Positions 16,820 through 24,990 of a stretch of 64,000 nucleotides of DNA are shown one piece after another; within the stretch, counting starts at the first letter, position 1, and each line of letters begins with the position of its first letter. The DNA comes from an uncultured Bacilli bacterium (GTDB lineage: Bacteria; Bacillota_I; Bacilli_A; RF39; UBA660). The translations under genes and the position numbers were made by a program. The notes beneath the pieces are model-generated. The model made no database searches. It was not told the origin of the DNA and saw nothing but the letters and a program-made list of their open reading frames with translations. The stretch spans positions 62,001 through 126,000 of the forward strand of contig CAKOHG010000002.1 in the NCBI GenBank assembly GCA_934085565.1, given 5' to 3'.

Positions 16820-17511
16820 ATTTTTTCATATAAACGAGGATATTTTTTGTTTGTTTCTTTATCTTTAGATATTAAAAGTAATGTTCTTTTACCTGCATTA
16901 AAAGGTAATTCAAAAGAGATTTCTTTATCTAAATGACAATCCAAAACTTTTAAAGCCGACATAGCATTTTCTAATTCTTCTTCGACATTACTTTTCATAA
17001 CTAGAAATTTACCATTTACTTTTAAGTAAGGGATATTAAGTTCTAGCAAAATGCATAACTCTGCAACTGCTCTTGATGTCACTAAGTCAAATTTTTCACG
17101 ATTATTTTTAATATAATTTTCTGCTCTGTCATGGACAGTAGTAACATTTTTTAAATTTAGTTTTTCAATAAGTTCATCTAAAAATTTTATTTTTTTATTA
17201 TTAGAGTCTAATAAAGTAACTTTTAAACGAGGATAAACAATGGCAAGTACCACGCCAGGAAATCCTGCTCCTGTACCTACATCTAAAAGAGTTTCTTCTT
17301 GAAAATCATAAATTTTAGCAAGAGTCAAAGAGTCATAGAAATGTTTTAAATAAACATCATCCCGTTCCTTTATAGCTGTTAAGTTGGTATGTTCATTATA
17401 GGCTATTAAAAATTCACAATAAGTATTTAACTTTTCTTTTTGTTCTTCGTTTAATTCAATATTTAACTTGGCTAACTCTTCATAAAATACTTCTTTATTC
17501 ATCTTTGCCAT
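16801..17511 (-). CDS. rsmG: 16S rRNA (guanine-527-N7)-methyltransferase
   Basis: 236 aa. It methylates G527 of 16S rRNA with SAM. The SAM loop is LLDVGTGAGFPGVVLAI (about 70-86), and TSRAVAEL lies in the middle. N-terminal LNTYCEFLIAYNEHTNLTAI is characteristic. It overlaps mnmG by 17 bases. An ATG at 17502 is an alternative start; neither has a strong ribosome site, consistent with coupling to mnmG. Confidence 0.94.
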   Translation of the reverse strand: MAKMNKEVFYEELAKLNIELNEEQKEKLNTYCEFLIAYNEHTNLTAIKERDDVYLKHFYDSLTLAKIYDFQEETLLDVGTGAGFPGVVLAIVYPRLKVTLLDSNNKKIKFLDELIEKLNLKNVTTVHDRAENYIKNNREKFDLVTSRAVAELCILLELNIPYLKVNGKFLVMKSNVEEELENAMSALKVLDCHLDKEISFELPFNAGKRTLLLISKDKETNKKYPRLYEKIKKQKL

Positions 17512-19360
17512 ACTCTTTCTTTAAATAAATACTTAAAATGCTTAAATCACTTGGGTTAACACCACTTATACGGGCTGCTTGACCTAAGGAAATAGGTCTT
17601 ACTTTTTCTAATTTTTGACGAGCTTCTGAAGCTAAGTTTTTAACATTATTATAATTAATGTCTTTTGGAATTTGTTTTTCTTCCAATTTCACCATTTTCT
17701 CGACTTCTTTATAAGCCTTTTTTATGTACCCGTCGTATTTTATCATAATTTCTAGTTCTTCTGTGATTTCTTCATCAAAAGGTATGTTGACGAATTGATT
17801 TAGAAAGGAAATCTTAATTTCAGGACGTTTTAATAAATCATAAAAACTTTCTGTTGCGATAGGAACAATAAAATTATTTTCTTCAAAAACTTTTCTTATT
17901 TCAGGCGTAATTTTTAATTTAGTTTCTTTTAAAAATTCTTCACATTTAGCCAAATTTTCTTTTTTGTTTAAATAATTTTGATATTGAATATCTGTGATAG
18001 TTTGTTTTTCATGAGCATATTCTCTTAATCTTAAGTCAGCATTATCATGACGGAGCAAAAGTCTAAATTCTGCTCTTGATGTTAACATTCTATATGGTTC
18101 ATGTGTTCCTTTAGTAACTAAATCATCAATTAAAACTCCAATATATGCGTCATTTCTTTTTAAAATAAGTGGCTCTTCATTTTCAAGTTTTAAAGCGGCA
18201 TTAATACCAGCCATAAGTCCTTGACCAGCGGCTTCTTCATAACCACTTGTACCATTTATTTGACCAGCAGTGTATAAATTTTCTATGACTTTATTTTCTA
18301 AAGTAGGTTTGATTTGTAAAGGGTCAATCGCGTCATATTCAATAGCATAAGCATATTTTGAGATAATAGCATTTTCAAGTCCAGGTAAGGTATGAACCAT
18401 TTTTTCTTGTATATCACGTGGCATAGAAGTAGAAAAACCTTGTAAATACCATTCGTCATAGTATAAACTTTCTGGTTCTAAGAATAATTGATGTCTTTCT
18501 TTATCTTTAAATCGAACTAACTTATCTTCAATACTTGGGCAATAACGAGGACCAATACCCGTGACGTAACCCCCATACATTGCAGATTTATCTAAATTAT
18601 CTAAAATAATTTTATGAGTGTTTTGATTCGTGTAAATAAGGTAACAACATTGTTGTTCACTTGGCACATAGGTTGCTTTTTCATCATGAGAGAACGTCCA
18701 AAGGCAGTTATCACCACATTCTTTTTGCATTTTAGAAAAATCGATAGAAGAAGCCTTAATTCTTTGAGGAGTACCTGTTTTAAGTCTTTGAATTTCCAAG
18801 CCATATTTTTTTAAATTATCACTTAAATGGTTACTTCTTCTTTCACCGTGTGGTCCCCCTTCAGTGTTTTCACTTCCCACTAAAATATTGGCTTTTAAAT
18901 AAGTACCGGTCGTTAAGATAACACTGGTAGATAATATTTTTTCACCAGTTTCTAAAACAATGCCTTTGACTTTATTATCTTCGATGATTAAATCTTCGAC
19001 CATGCCCTCAATAATATCCAAATTAGGAGTATCCTTAAGAGCTTGTCTCATATTTTTAGGATATGTAACTTTATCTGCTTGTGCTCTTAAACTACGAACA
19101 GCTGGTCCTTTTGAGTTATTAAGCATTTTTATTTGAAAATGAGAACGGTCGGCAATTCTTCCCATTAAGCCACCTAAAGCGTCAATTTCACGAACAATGA
19201 TTCCTTTCGCAGTACCACCAATAGAAGGGTTACATGGCATATCCCCAATGTTATTTATATTCATTGTAATTAAAGCTGTTTTGTGACCTTTAAAGGCGGC
19301 GATGTGACTTGCTTCAATACCAGCATGACCACCACCAACAACGATAATATCATATTTCAT
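17495..19360 (-). CDS. mnmG: tRNA uridine 5-carboxymethylaminomethyl modification enzyme MnmG
   Basis: 621 aa FAD enzyme that works with MnmE to install cmnm5U at the wobble position. The FAD site is IIVVGGGHAGIEA at the N-terminus. GGTAKGIIVREIDALGG, then GTYLKANILVG and ANTEGGPHGE-like text, follow the family. The C-terminal helical region has RISGVNPSDLSIL. ATG 19360 was chosen because AGGTGG lies just upstream; an earlier in-frame start adds eight unrelated residues. mnmE precedes it by eight bases. Confidence 0.96.
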   Translation of the reverse strand: MKYDIIVVGGGHAGIEASHIAAFKGHKTALITMNINNIGDMPCNPSIGGTAKGIIVREIDALGGLMGRIADRSHFQIKMLNNSKGPAVRSLRAQADKVTYPKNMRQALKDTPNLDIIEGMVEDLIIEDNKVKGIVLETGEKILSTSVILTTGTYLKANILVGSENTEGGPHGERRSNHLSDNLKKYGLEIQRLKTGTPQRIKASSIDFSKMQKECGDNCLWTFSHDEKATYVPSEQQCCYLIYTNQNTHKIILDNLDKSAMYGGYVTGIGPRYCPSIEDKLVRFKDKERHQLFLEPESLYYDEWYLQGFSTSMPRDIQEKMVHTLPGLENAIISKYAYAIEYDAIDPLQIKPTLENKVIENLYTAGQINGTSGYEEAAGQGLMAGINAALKLENEEPLILKRNDAYIGVLIDDLVTKGTHEPYRMLTSRAEFRLLLRHDNADLRLREYAHEKQTITDIQYQNYLNKKENLAKCEEFLKETKLKITPEIRKVFEENNFIVPIATESFYDLLKRPEIKISFLNQFVNIPFDEEITEELEIMIKYDGYIKKAYKEVEKMVKLEEKQIPKDINYNNVKNLASEARQKLEKVRPISLGQAARISGVNPSDLSILSIYLKKEYGKDE

Positions 19361-19368
19361 ATTTCCAC

Positions 19369-20724
19369 CTACTTTCCTAAACAAAATCTTTGAAAGATGT
19401 TATCCACAAGTTCTTCTTCGTAATATTCTCCGATGATTTTTCCTAAATCTTCCCAAGCACTTTTGATATCAATGGCAAGCATATCAACTGGTACATCCTC
19501 TTCGTTAGCTTTGATAACATTTTCAATTTTCTGCATAGCTTGTTTTGCTAAACTTATTTGCCTTGTATTTGATAAATAAGTTAAATCTTTTTGGCTTAAA
19601 TCTTCTATAGCAAAATCTTTTAAAATAGTTTCTTTTAATTCTTCGATACCTTTTTTTGAAACGGTGCTACCGTAAATAATTTTTTTATTTGTTGTAATAT
19701 TACCTAACTTATTTTCAAGATCAATTTTATTTATAAATACAAGACTTGGAATATCCGCGATTTGTTTTAACAATCCTTGTTCTTCTTCATTTAAAGTTTC
19801 ATTATAATTTAAAACTAAAATAGTATAATCTGCTTTTTCAATCATACTTTTACTTTTTTCTACCCCTATTTTTTCAACGACATCGCTCGTTTGTCTTATT
19901 CCAGCCGTATCAATAAAGTTAAATAAAATTCCTTTGTAATTAATAGAGCCCTCTACAATATCTCTTGTCGTTCCAGATATATCAGTTACAATAGCTTTTT
20001 CTTCTTCTAAAAGTGTATTTAATAAAGAGGATTTACCTACGTTTGGTCGTCCAATAATGGCAATGTTCAAACCGTTTTTGATAATTTCTCCATTTTTAGA
20101 TTCATTTATAATTTTCTTTAAAGAAGTTTTTATTTCTTTCAAATTAGGTTCGATATTTTCTTTGGTAATTACTAGTTCATCGGTGTATTCTGGATAATCA
20201 ATATTTACTTCAATATTGGCTAAAAGTGAAACCATTTTTTCTCTTAAATTAATAATTAATTCTTTAGTTTTTCCAGTTAAACCTTGCATAGCCATTTTGG
20301 CTTGTTTTTCTGTTTTAGCTTCTAATAAATCACTAATGCTTTCTGATTCCATTAAACTGATTCTACCATTTAAGAATGCTCTTTTAGTAAATTCACCAGG
20401 TTCTGCTAAAACGGCTCCATTTGTTAATAATAATTCTAAAATTTTATTTGTGGTAACATAGCCACCATGGCAATTTATCTCAACAATATCTTCTCTTGTA
20501 TATGTTTTTGGTGCTCTCATAAGCATTACTAAAACCTCATCTATTTTTTCTTTACCATTTTTAATAAAACCGTAATGAATCGTGTGGCTTTCCGCTTCAA
20601 AAAATTTTTTATTAGAAAAAATTTTAGATACTATTTGAATAGCTTCCGGTCCACTTACCCGAATAATATTAATAGCCGAATTTCCAATATTATTAGTCGA
20701 AATAGCTGCAATCGTTGAATTCAT
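19369..20724 (-). CDS. mnmE: tRNA modification GTPase MnmE
   Basis: 451 aa. Partner of MnmG. The N-terminal tetrahydrofolate-binding domain contains ETYTREDIVEINCHGG-like text (PKTYTREDIVEINCHGG, near residue 75). The G domain has G1 GRPNVGKSS (about 220), G3 DTAG and G4 NKID. The C-terminal FCLGK is the conserved CxGK with the catalytic Cys. Same strand and order as in B. subtilis (jag-mnmE-mnmG-rsmG-noc). Confidence 0.96.
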   Translation of the reverse strand: MNSTIAAISTNNIGNSAINIIRVSGPEAIQIVSKIFSNKKFFEAESHTIHYGFIKNGKEKIDEVLVMLMRAPKTYTREDIVEINCHGGYVTTNKILELLLTNGAVLAEPGEFTKRAFLNGRISLMESESISDLLEAKTEKQAKMAMQGLTGKTKELIINLREKMVSLLANIEVNIDYPEYTDELVITKENIEPNLKEIKTSLKKIINESKNGEIIKNGLNIAIIGRPNVGKSSLLNTLLEEEKAIVTDISGTTRDIVEGSINYKGILFNFIDTAGIRQTSDVVEKIGVEKSKSMIEKADYTILVLNYNETLNEEEQGLLKQIADIPSLVFINKIDLENKLGNITTNKKIIYGSTVSKKGIEELKETILKDFAIEDLSQKDLTYLSNTRQISLAKQAMQKIENVIKANEEDVPVDMLAIDIKSAWEDLGKIIGEYYEEELVDNIFQRFCLGK

Positions 20725-20768
20725 TTAATACACCTTCTTTTTTTCGCTTTATTATAACACTTATTCTT

Positions 20769-20799
20769 CAAAAAAGCAGAAATTAATTATTCTGCTTTT
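20769..20799 (-). terminator. Terminator after jag, with an mnmE promoter next to it
   Basis: Arms AAAAGCAGAA and TTCTGCTTTT enclose the jag stop codon, with T6 on the minus strand. Just beyond, TGTTATAAT (minus strand, 20751-20759) looks like an extended -10 for mnmE, so mnmE-mnmG-rsmG may have their own promoter. Confidence 0.65.
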
Positions 20800-21383
20800 A
20801 TGACAATATGACGATTAGGTTCTTCTCCTACACTCACAGTAGAAACCCCTTTAAAATTAACAAGTTTATTGTGAATAATTCTTCTTTCAAAAGAATTCAT
20901 ATTTTCTAGTTCAACATCTACTTTTGTGTTTCGAACTTCTTTAGCGACTTTAATAGCTAATCTCTCTAGCGCTTGAATTCTTTTTTCACGATAATTTTCG
21001 ACATTTAAAATTATTTTTAAAGAATTATTCCAATTATTTGAAACATATGCCCTTACTAATTGTTCTAGAGCCTTTAAATTTTTACCGTCTTTTCCTATTA
21101 ATAATGAATTATTTGATGAAGACATAACAATTTCATAATTATCTTCATTTTCTAAAATTTCAAAACTTACTTCTATATCTAATTTTTCTAAAATATCTTT
21201 TAAATAAGTTTCTATTTCATTTAAAAGTTCTTGATAAGAAATTGCTGTGACTTTATAAGTAGTTGTTTTAAATAAGCCACTTGTTACCTCTTCAATATTG
21301 TATAAAATTTTTTCGGTATGTAATTTATTTTTTGCTTCTTCAAGAGCTGCTATTTTACTTTTTGACTCTGTCACTATTGGCAT
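20787..21383 (-). CDS. jag: Jag/KhpB RNA-binding protein (SpoIIIJ-associated)
   Basis: 198 aa. A Jag-N domain (1-50) is followed by a KH domain with SLLIGKDGKNLKALEQL (about 93-109) and a C-terminal R3H domain with NSFERRIIHNKL and EEPNRHIVI. KhpB works with KhpA as an RNA chaperone affecting cell division and elongation. It lies five bases downstream of yidC, the standard rpmH-rnpA-yidC-jag order. Confidence 0.92.
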   Translation of the reverse strand: MPIVTESKSKIAALEEAKNKLHTEKILYNIEEVTSGLFKTTTYKVTAISYQELLNEIETYLKDILEKLDIEVSFEILENEDNYEIVMSSSNNSLLIGKDGKNLKALEQLVRAYVSNNWNNSLKIILNVENYREKRIQALERLAIKVAKEVRNTKVDVELENMNSFERRIIHNKLVNFKGVSTVSVGEEPNRHIVIKAE

Positions 21384-21387
21384 ATTC

Positions 21388-22401
21388 TCACTTCTTTCTA
21401 TTTTTTTCTTTGTGTTTCACATCGATTACTTTTTTATTTTTTTTAGAAGTATCGTCTTTATCTAATATTTTCTTTATTAGATAATTTTGGAATACTGCAA
21501 AGCCATTAGTTACAATCCAGTAAAAAGCTATGGCAGTTGGTAATGAGAATGACGCAATGGAAATACTTACAATCATAAACATAAACATCATATTCATTTG
21601 TTTCATCATTTCATCATTCTGAGTTGTTTTCATAGAATTTTTAAATGAAATATATGTCGTAAATACAATTAAGAAAATTAATATTATGTAGATATATTGT
21701 CCTTCGCTTAAACCTTTCCAAGGTGTCATTCCTAAATTCATTCCAAATAATTCACCTTCGAAAATAGCAGGCACTTTATTAATTGCAGATAAAAAAGCAA
21801 AGAATAATGGTATTTGAATAAGAGCAATTAAACATCCGGAAACAGGATTAATTTTATACTTTTGATAAACCATCATGGTTTCTTGACTTTTTGCCATCAT
21901 AGCTTCATTGTCTGTACGTCCAGCATATTTTTTTTCAATTCGTGCAATTTCTGGTTGCATTTGTTGCATTACTTTAGATTGACGCATACTTTTTAAGGCT
22001 AATGGTAACATGATTAAACGAATTAATAATCCTAATAAGATAACAGAAATACCAAAGTTGTTAAATAAATAACCTACTTTTAATAGTAAAAATGCTAATG
22101 GCTTTACTAATAGAGCTTGCCATAAACCTGAATATGCATTTGAAGTTGGTGTGAATTCCTCACAAGTAGGAAGTTCACTTACTTTAACAGAAAGTTGGCT
22201 TTCATTTTCTTCATATATTTTATAAAGTTCTGAATCTTTTTCTGGTTGGCATAAAATATCTTTTTGAACACTTTGTCCTGTTGTTTCATTAACAATGAGT
22301 TTACCATTTTCATCTTTTAAATAATTATCATTGCCACAACCACCGGCTAAACTAATTGTTAATACAAGAATGATAGCCAAAAATTTATTTTTTATTTTCA
22401 T
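21388..22401 (-). CDS. yidC: Membrane protein insertase YidC/SpoIIIJ
   Basis: 337 aa lipoprotein-type insertase. The signal peptide ends in SLAGGCGN, giving Cys22 as the likely lipidated residue, although the lipobox (A-G-G-C) is not canonical. Five membrane segments follow, with FGISVILLGLLIRLIMLPLALK holding the groove arginine and KYKINPVSGCL after it. The C-terminal tail is basic (KKNKKVIDVKHKEKNRKK), consistent with ribosome contact. It overlaps rnpA by 17 bases. Confidence 0.94.
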   Translation of the reverse strand: MKIKNKFLAIILVLTISLAGGCGNDNYLKDENGKLIVNETTGQSVQKDILCQPEKDSELYKIYEENESQLSVKVSELPTCEEFTPTSNAYSGLWQALLVKPLAFLLLKVGYLFNNFGISVILLGLLIRLIMLPLALKSMRQSKVMQQMQPEIARIEKKYAGRTDNEAMMAKSQETMMVYQKYKINPVSGCLIALIQIPLFFAFLSAINKVPAIFEGELFGMNLGMTPWKGLSEGQYIYIILIFLIVFTTYISFKNSMKTTQNDEMMKQMNMMFMFMIVSISIASFSLPTAIAFYWIVTNGFAVFQNYLIKKILDKDDTSKKNKKVIDVKHKEKNRKK

Positions 22402-22732
22402 ATCTTTCTCCCTTTATTTTAATCAAATCTTTAAAACTTTCATTTAATTCTTTGAAGCTTAAATTTTTTGAGTTCTCTTTCATTATTATAATATAATCTT
22501 TATCATTCAGCAACGACTTTTTATTTTCATCCAATATGACTCTCATGCGACGTTTTATTTTATTTCTTTCAACAGCATTTCCTAATTTTTTAGATACCGC
22601 AATTCCAAAATGTGGATATTCATATTCACTATTCCTTATATATAAGGTAAAATTTCTATTTTTAACGTAGCGTGAGTTTTTGATGATATCTGTAAACTCT
22701 TGATGTTTTTTTATCATTTCATTTTTTTTCAT
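22385..22732 (-). CDS. rnpA: Ribonuclease P protein component
   Basis: 115 aa from ATG 22732 with AAGGAG six bases upstream; earlier codons lack a site. The RNR signature NAVERNKIKRRMR (about 58-70) contacts the RNase P RNA, and the protein helps 5' processing of tRNA precursors. Sits between rpmH and yidC as usual. Confidence 0.94.
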   Translation of the reverse strand: MKKNEMIKKHQEFTDIIKNSRYVKNRNFTLYIRNSEYEYPHFGIAVSKKLGNAVERNKIKRRMRVILDENKKSLLNDKDYIIIMKENSKNLSFKELNESFKDLIKIKGERYENKK

Positions 22733-22745
22733 AAAAAACTCCTTC

Positions 22746-22775
22746 AAAAAAAAATTCCACATAAAAATTGTGGAT
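22746..22775 (-). terminator. Intrinsic terminator or attenuator between rpmH and rnpA
   Basis: Arms TCCACA (22756-22761) and TGTGGA (22769-22774) followed by T9 on the minus strand. It ends most rpmH transcripts and would set a ratio between L34 and RNase P protein. Confidence 0.75.
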
Positions 22776-22900
22776 TATTTGCATAGTTCTTTGCGTCCTT
22801 TTCTTCTTCTTCTTTTTAAAATATTTGTTTTCTTTCTTGCAAAGAAGCCATGTTTTTTAGCTCTTTTTCTTTTATTAGGTTGATAAGTTCCAATTTGCAT
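22775..22900 (-). CDS. rpmH: 50S ribosomal protein L34
   Basis: 41 aa, highly basic. It starts MQIGTYQPNKRKRAKKHGF and ends RRRRKGRKELCK; the TYQPNKRKRAKKHGF core is diagnostic. A very strong ribosome site (GGAGGGGAG) precedes ATG 22900. The N-terminal MQIG replaces the usual M-K-R. It marks the left flank of oriC, transcribed away from dnaA as in most Firmicutes. Confidence 0.96.
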   Translation of the reverse strand: MQIGTYQPNKRKRAKKHGFFARKKTNILKRRRRKGRKELCK

Positions 22901-22934
22901 AATTCTCCCCTCCTTCGTTATAAAATGCTCCCTT

Positions 22935-22964
22935 ATTATAATATCAATATCAAAAGAAAGTCAA
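22935..22964 (-). promoter_or_regulatory. rpmH promoter
   Basis: Minus-strand TTGACT (22959-22964), an 18-base spacer and TATAAT (22935-22940), about 35 bases upstream of rpmH. Confidence 0.75.
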
Positions 22965-23027
22965 TCATTTATTTAAAAACCCTAAATATACAGCTTTTCA
23001 AGCAATAAATAATCATTACTTCAAAAG

Positions 23028-23339
23028 TTATTCACATTAATGTCAGTAATTTTACCACATATGTGGATAACTTTTGGTTTATCCACATATATTTACCACG
23101 TTATCCACAGCAATTGTGCATAACTTTGTGGATAATTTTAGACTTTTAAAGCCGATAAAACCTAGATTCTCCAAAGTTATCCACATTATCCACATTTAGT
23201 ACAGTTAACATTATCCACTTTTTTGTGAATTTTGTGGATAGTGTGAATTAACCGAATGTTGATAGTGTTGATAAGTCCATAAAACTCAATATTTATAAGG
23301 GTTTATAGACCTATTAAAATGTTGATAATTTGTGAATAA
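23028..23339. other. oriC: oriC, first DnaA-box cluster (upstream of dnaA)
   Basis: In the 521-base rpmH-dnaA gap. Perfect TTATCCACA boxes lie on the plus strand at 23079, 23101, 23177 and 23186, and on the minus strand at 23062-23070 and 23127-23135. One-mismatch boxes lie at 23028 (TTATTCACA), 23115-23123 (TTATGCACA, minus), 23211 (TTATCCACT), 23233-23241 (minus) and 23331-23339 (minus). The pair at 23177 and 23186 is directly adjacent. No AT-rich trio element follows this cluster, so unwinding probably happens at the second one. Confidence 0.92.
23061..23195 (+). repeat. Origin repeat, copy 1
   Basis: Imperfect direct repeat of 24827-24939. Shared order: a TGTGGATAACTTTTG box, TTATCCACA, TTGCGCATAA-type box (TGTGCATAA), TGTGGATAA, the block CTTTTAAAGCCGATAAAA, a CTAG-TTCT-CAAAG stretch, and two adjacent TTATCCACA boxes. 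Copy 1 holds about 20 extra bases with one additional DnaA box (23101). Confidence 0.9.
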
Positions 23340-23350
23340 TATGTTAGTAT
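23322..23350 (+). promoter_or_regulatory. dnaA promoter overlapping a DnaA box
   Basis: TTGATA (23322-23327), 17-base spacer, extended -10 TGTTAGTAT (TAGTAT 23345-23350). The DnaA-type box TGTGAATAA (23331-23339) sits in the spacer, which would allow autorepression. Confidence 0.7.
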
Positions 23351-23421
23351 GAATTTTGTTCTTTCAAAACTTTAGAAAAAAGTGTAGAATATGGATAGCA
23401 AAAAACGAGTGGGGTGGTGAA

Positions 23422-24816
23422 ATGGAGCAAAACAAATTGTGGGAATCGATACTTAATGAAATATATCCTGAAGTTAACTCAGCTTCATTTCATGCCTGGT
23501 TTCATGATTTAAAGTTAATAAAAATTCAAGATAATAAGGTATACATACAAGTACCAATGGAAATTCATAAAAGAATTCTTACAACAAACTATTATAATTT
23601 AATTGATGACGCTTTCTACAAGATAACAAATCATAATTATGATTTTGAATTTTTATTAAAAGAAGAGATAGAAGAGAATCATTTAGCACCGGATACAAGT
23701 CAAAGTAACAGCGAAATTGAAAAAGAAAAAAAAGAGAATGTTACAGAAGTTAATTCCGAAGAATCTTTTGAAAAATGGGAAACAAACCTTATTCCTGAAT
23801 TAAACTTTGACAATTATGTTGTTGGTGATTCTAACAGATTAGCTAAAACTGCTGGAATGATAGTTGCTGAACAGCCGGGGAAAGTTCATAATCCTTTATT
23901 TATTTATGGAAAAAGTGGTCTTGGAAAAACACATTTAATGCACGCCATAGGAAATTATATTGTTGCCCATTCTAAAAAGAAAGTGTTATACACAACAAGT
24001 GAAATGTTTAAAGATGATTATATCAATATATCTAATTCAGAAAATAAAGCTAATAATATTCAAGTAGCAGCTAATTTTAAAAGGAAATACCGTGATGTAG
24101 ATGTGTTAATCATTGATGATATTCAATATTTAGTCGGTGCTGAAAAGACACAGCAAGAATTTTTCCATACATTTAATGCACTTCATCAAGCAAATAAACA
24201 AATTATTATTAGTTCTGATAGAAGTCCTGATGATTTAAAACTCTTAGAAGAACGACTTCGAAGTCGCTTTATGTGGGGATTACCAGTAGACATTTATCCA
24301 CCTGACTTTGAATTAAGGTGCAAAATAATTAAAGCTAAATTAAAAAATATGAGTATTTGTACTATTATAGATGAAGATGTTATCGAATACATCGCAAATA
24401 GTTGTCAAAATGACGTTAGGTTTTTGGAAGGAGCTCTTAATCGTTTAATGGCTTACACAGCTATGATAGTTCCTGAAAAAATAACTCTAAATTTTGCCAT
24501 TGAAGCTTTAGCCGATTTTTCAAATGTTTATAAATCAAACAGTATTGAATCCATTCAAAAAGCTGTGGCAGATTATTACAAAATTAGTATTGATGATTTA
24601 AAAGGAAAGAAAAGAAGTAATGATATTGCTTATCCAAGACAAGTTGCTATGTATCTATGTCGTTCCTTAACAGAAGAAAACCTTAATAGAATAGGGCTTG
24701 AATTTGGAGGAAGAGATCATTCTACTGTCATTCATGCTTGTGATAAAATATCGGACGAGTTAAAAGAGAATAAAAACTTAGAAACTGTGATAAATGATAT
24801 AAAAAATAAAATGTAG
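23422..24816 (+). CDS. dnaA: Chromosomal replication initiator DnaA
   Basis: 464 aa from ATG 23422 with the GGGTGGTGA site; an upstream TTG would add 22 residues unlike DnaA. Domain I (1-80) starts LWESILNEIYPEVNSASFHAWF. A Lys/Glu-rich linker (about 85-125) follows. Domain III has Walker A GKSGLGKTH (163-171), Walker B VLIIDDIQ and the arginine finger in EERLRSRF. Domain IV ends with the box-recognition signature FGGRDHSTVIHA. DnaA-box clusters lie on both sides of the gene. Confidence 0.98.
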   Translation: MEQNKLWESILNEIYPEVNSASFHAWFHDLKLIKIQDNKVYIQVPMEIHKRILTTNYYNLIDDAFYKITNHNYDFEFLLKEEIEENHLAPDTSQSNSEIEKEKKENVTEVNSEESFEKWETNLIPELNFDNYVVGDSNRLAKTAGMIVAEQPGKVHNPLFIYGKSGLGKTHLMHAIGNYIVAHSKKKVLYTTSEMFKDDYINISNSENKANNIQVAANFKRKYRDVDVLIIDDIQYLVGAEKTQQEFFHTFNALHQANKQIIISSDRSPDDLKLLEERLRSRFMWGLPVDIYPPDFELRCKIIKAKLKNMSICTIIDEDVIEYIANSCQNDVRFLEGALNRLMAYTAMIVPEKITLNFAIEALADFSNVYKSNSIESIQKAVADYYKISIDDLKGKKRSNDIAYPRQVAMYLCRSLTEENLNRIGLEFGGRDHSTVIHACDKISDELKENKNLETVINDIKNKM

Positions 24817-24826
24817 ATTTACCCTA

Positions 24827-24939
24827 ATGTGGATAACTTTTGATTTATCCACATTAAATGTGCATAACTTTGTGGATAACTTTAGGCTTTTAAAGCCGAT
24901 AAAATCTAGGTTCTTCAAAGTTATCCACATTATCCACAT
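24827..24939 (+). repeat. Origin repeat, copy 2
   Basis: Second copy of the origin repeat at 23061-23195, between dnaA and dnaN. It retains six DnaA boxes and the block GGCTTTTAAAGCC, which here is a perfect 6-bp inverted repeat around one T. Confidence 0.9.
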
Positions 24940-24960
24940 CTATATTATTATTAATATATA
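24828..24960 (+). other. oriC: oriC, second DnaA-box cluster with probable unwinding element
   Basis: DnaA boxes at 24828-24836 (minus), 24845-24853, 24859-24867 (minus, TTATGCACA), 24871-24879 (minus), 24921-24929 and 24930-24938. Six bases after the last two adjacent boxes comes TTATTATTA (24945-24953), whose other strand reads as three 3'-AAT-5' triplets, the DnaA-trio form. A pure A/T stretch follows to about 24974. Tandem boxes, trios and AT tract in this order form the basal unwinding system known from B. subtilis. Confidence 0.85.
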
Positions 24961-24990
24961 CTATATAATAAAAAAGAAAGAGGAGATTTT

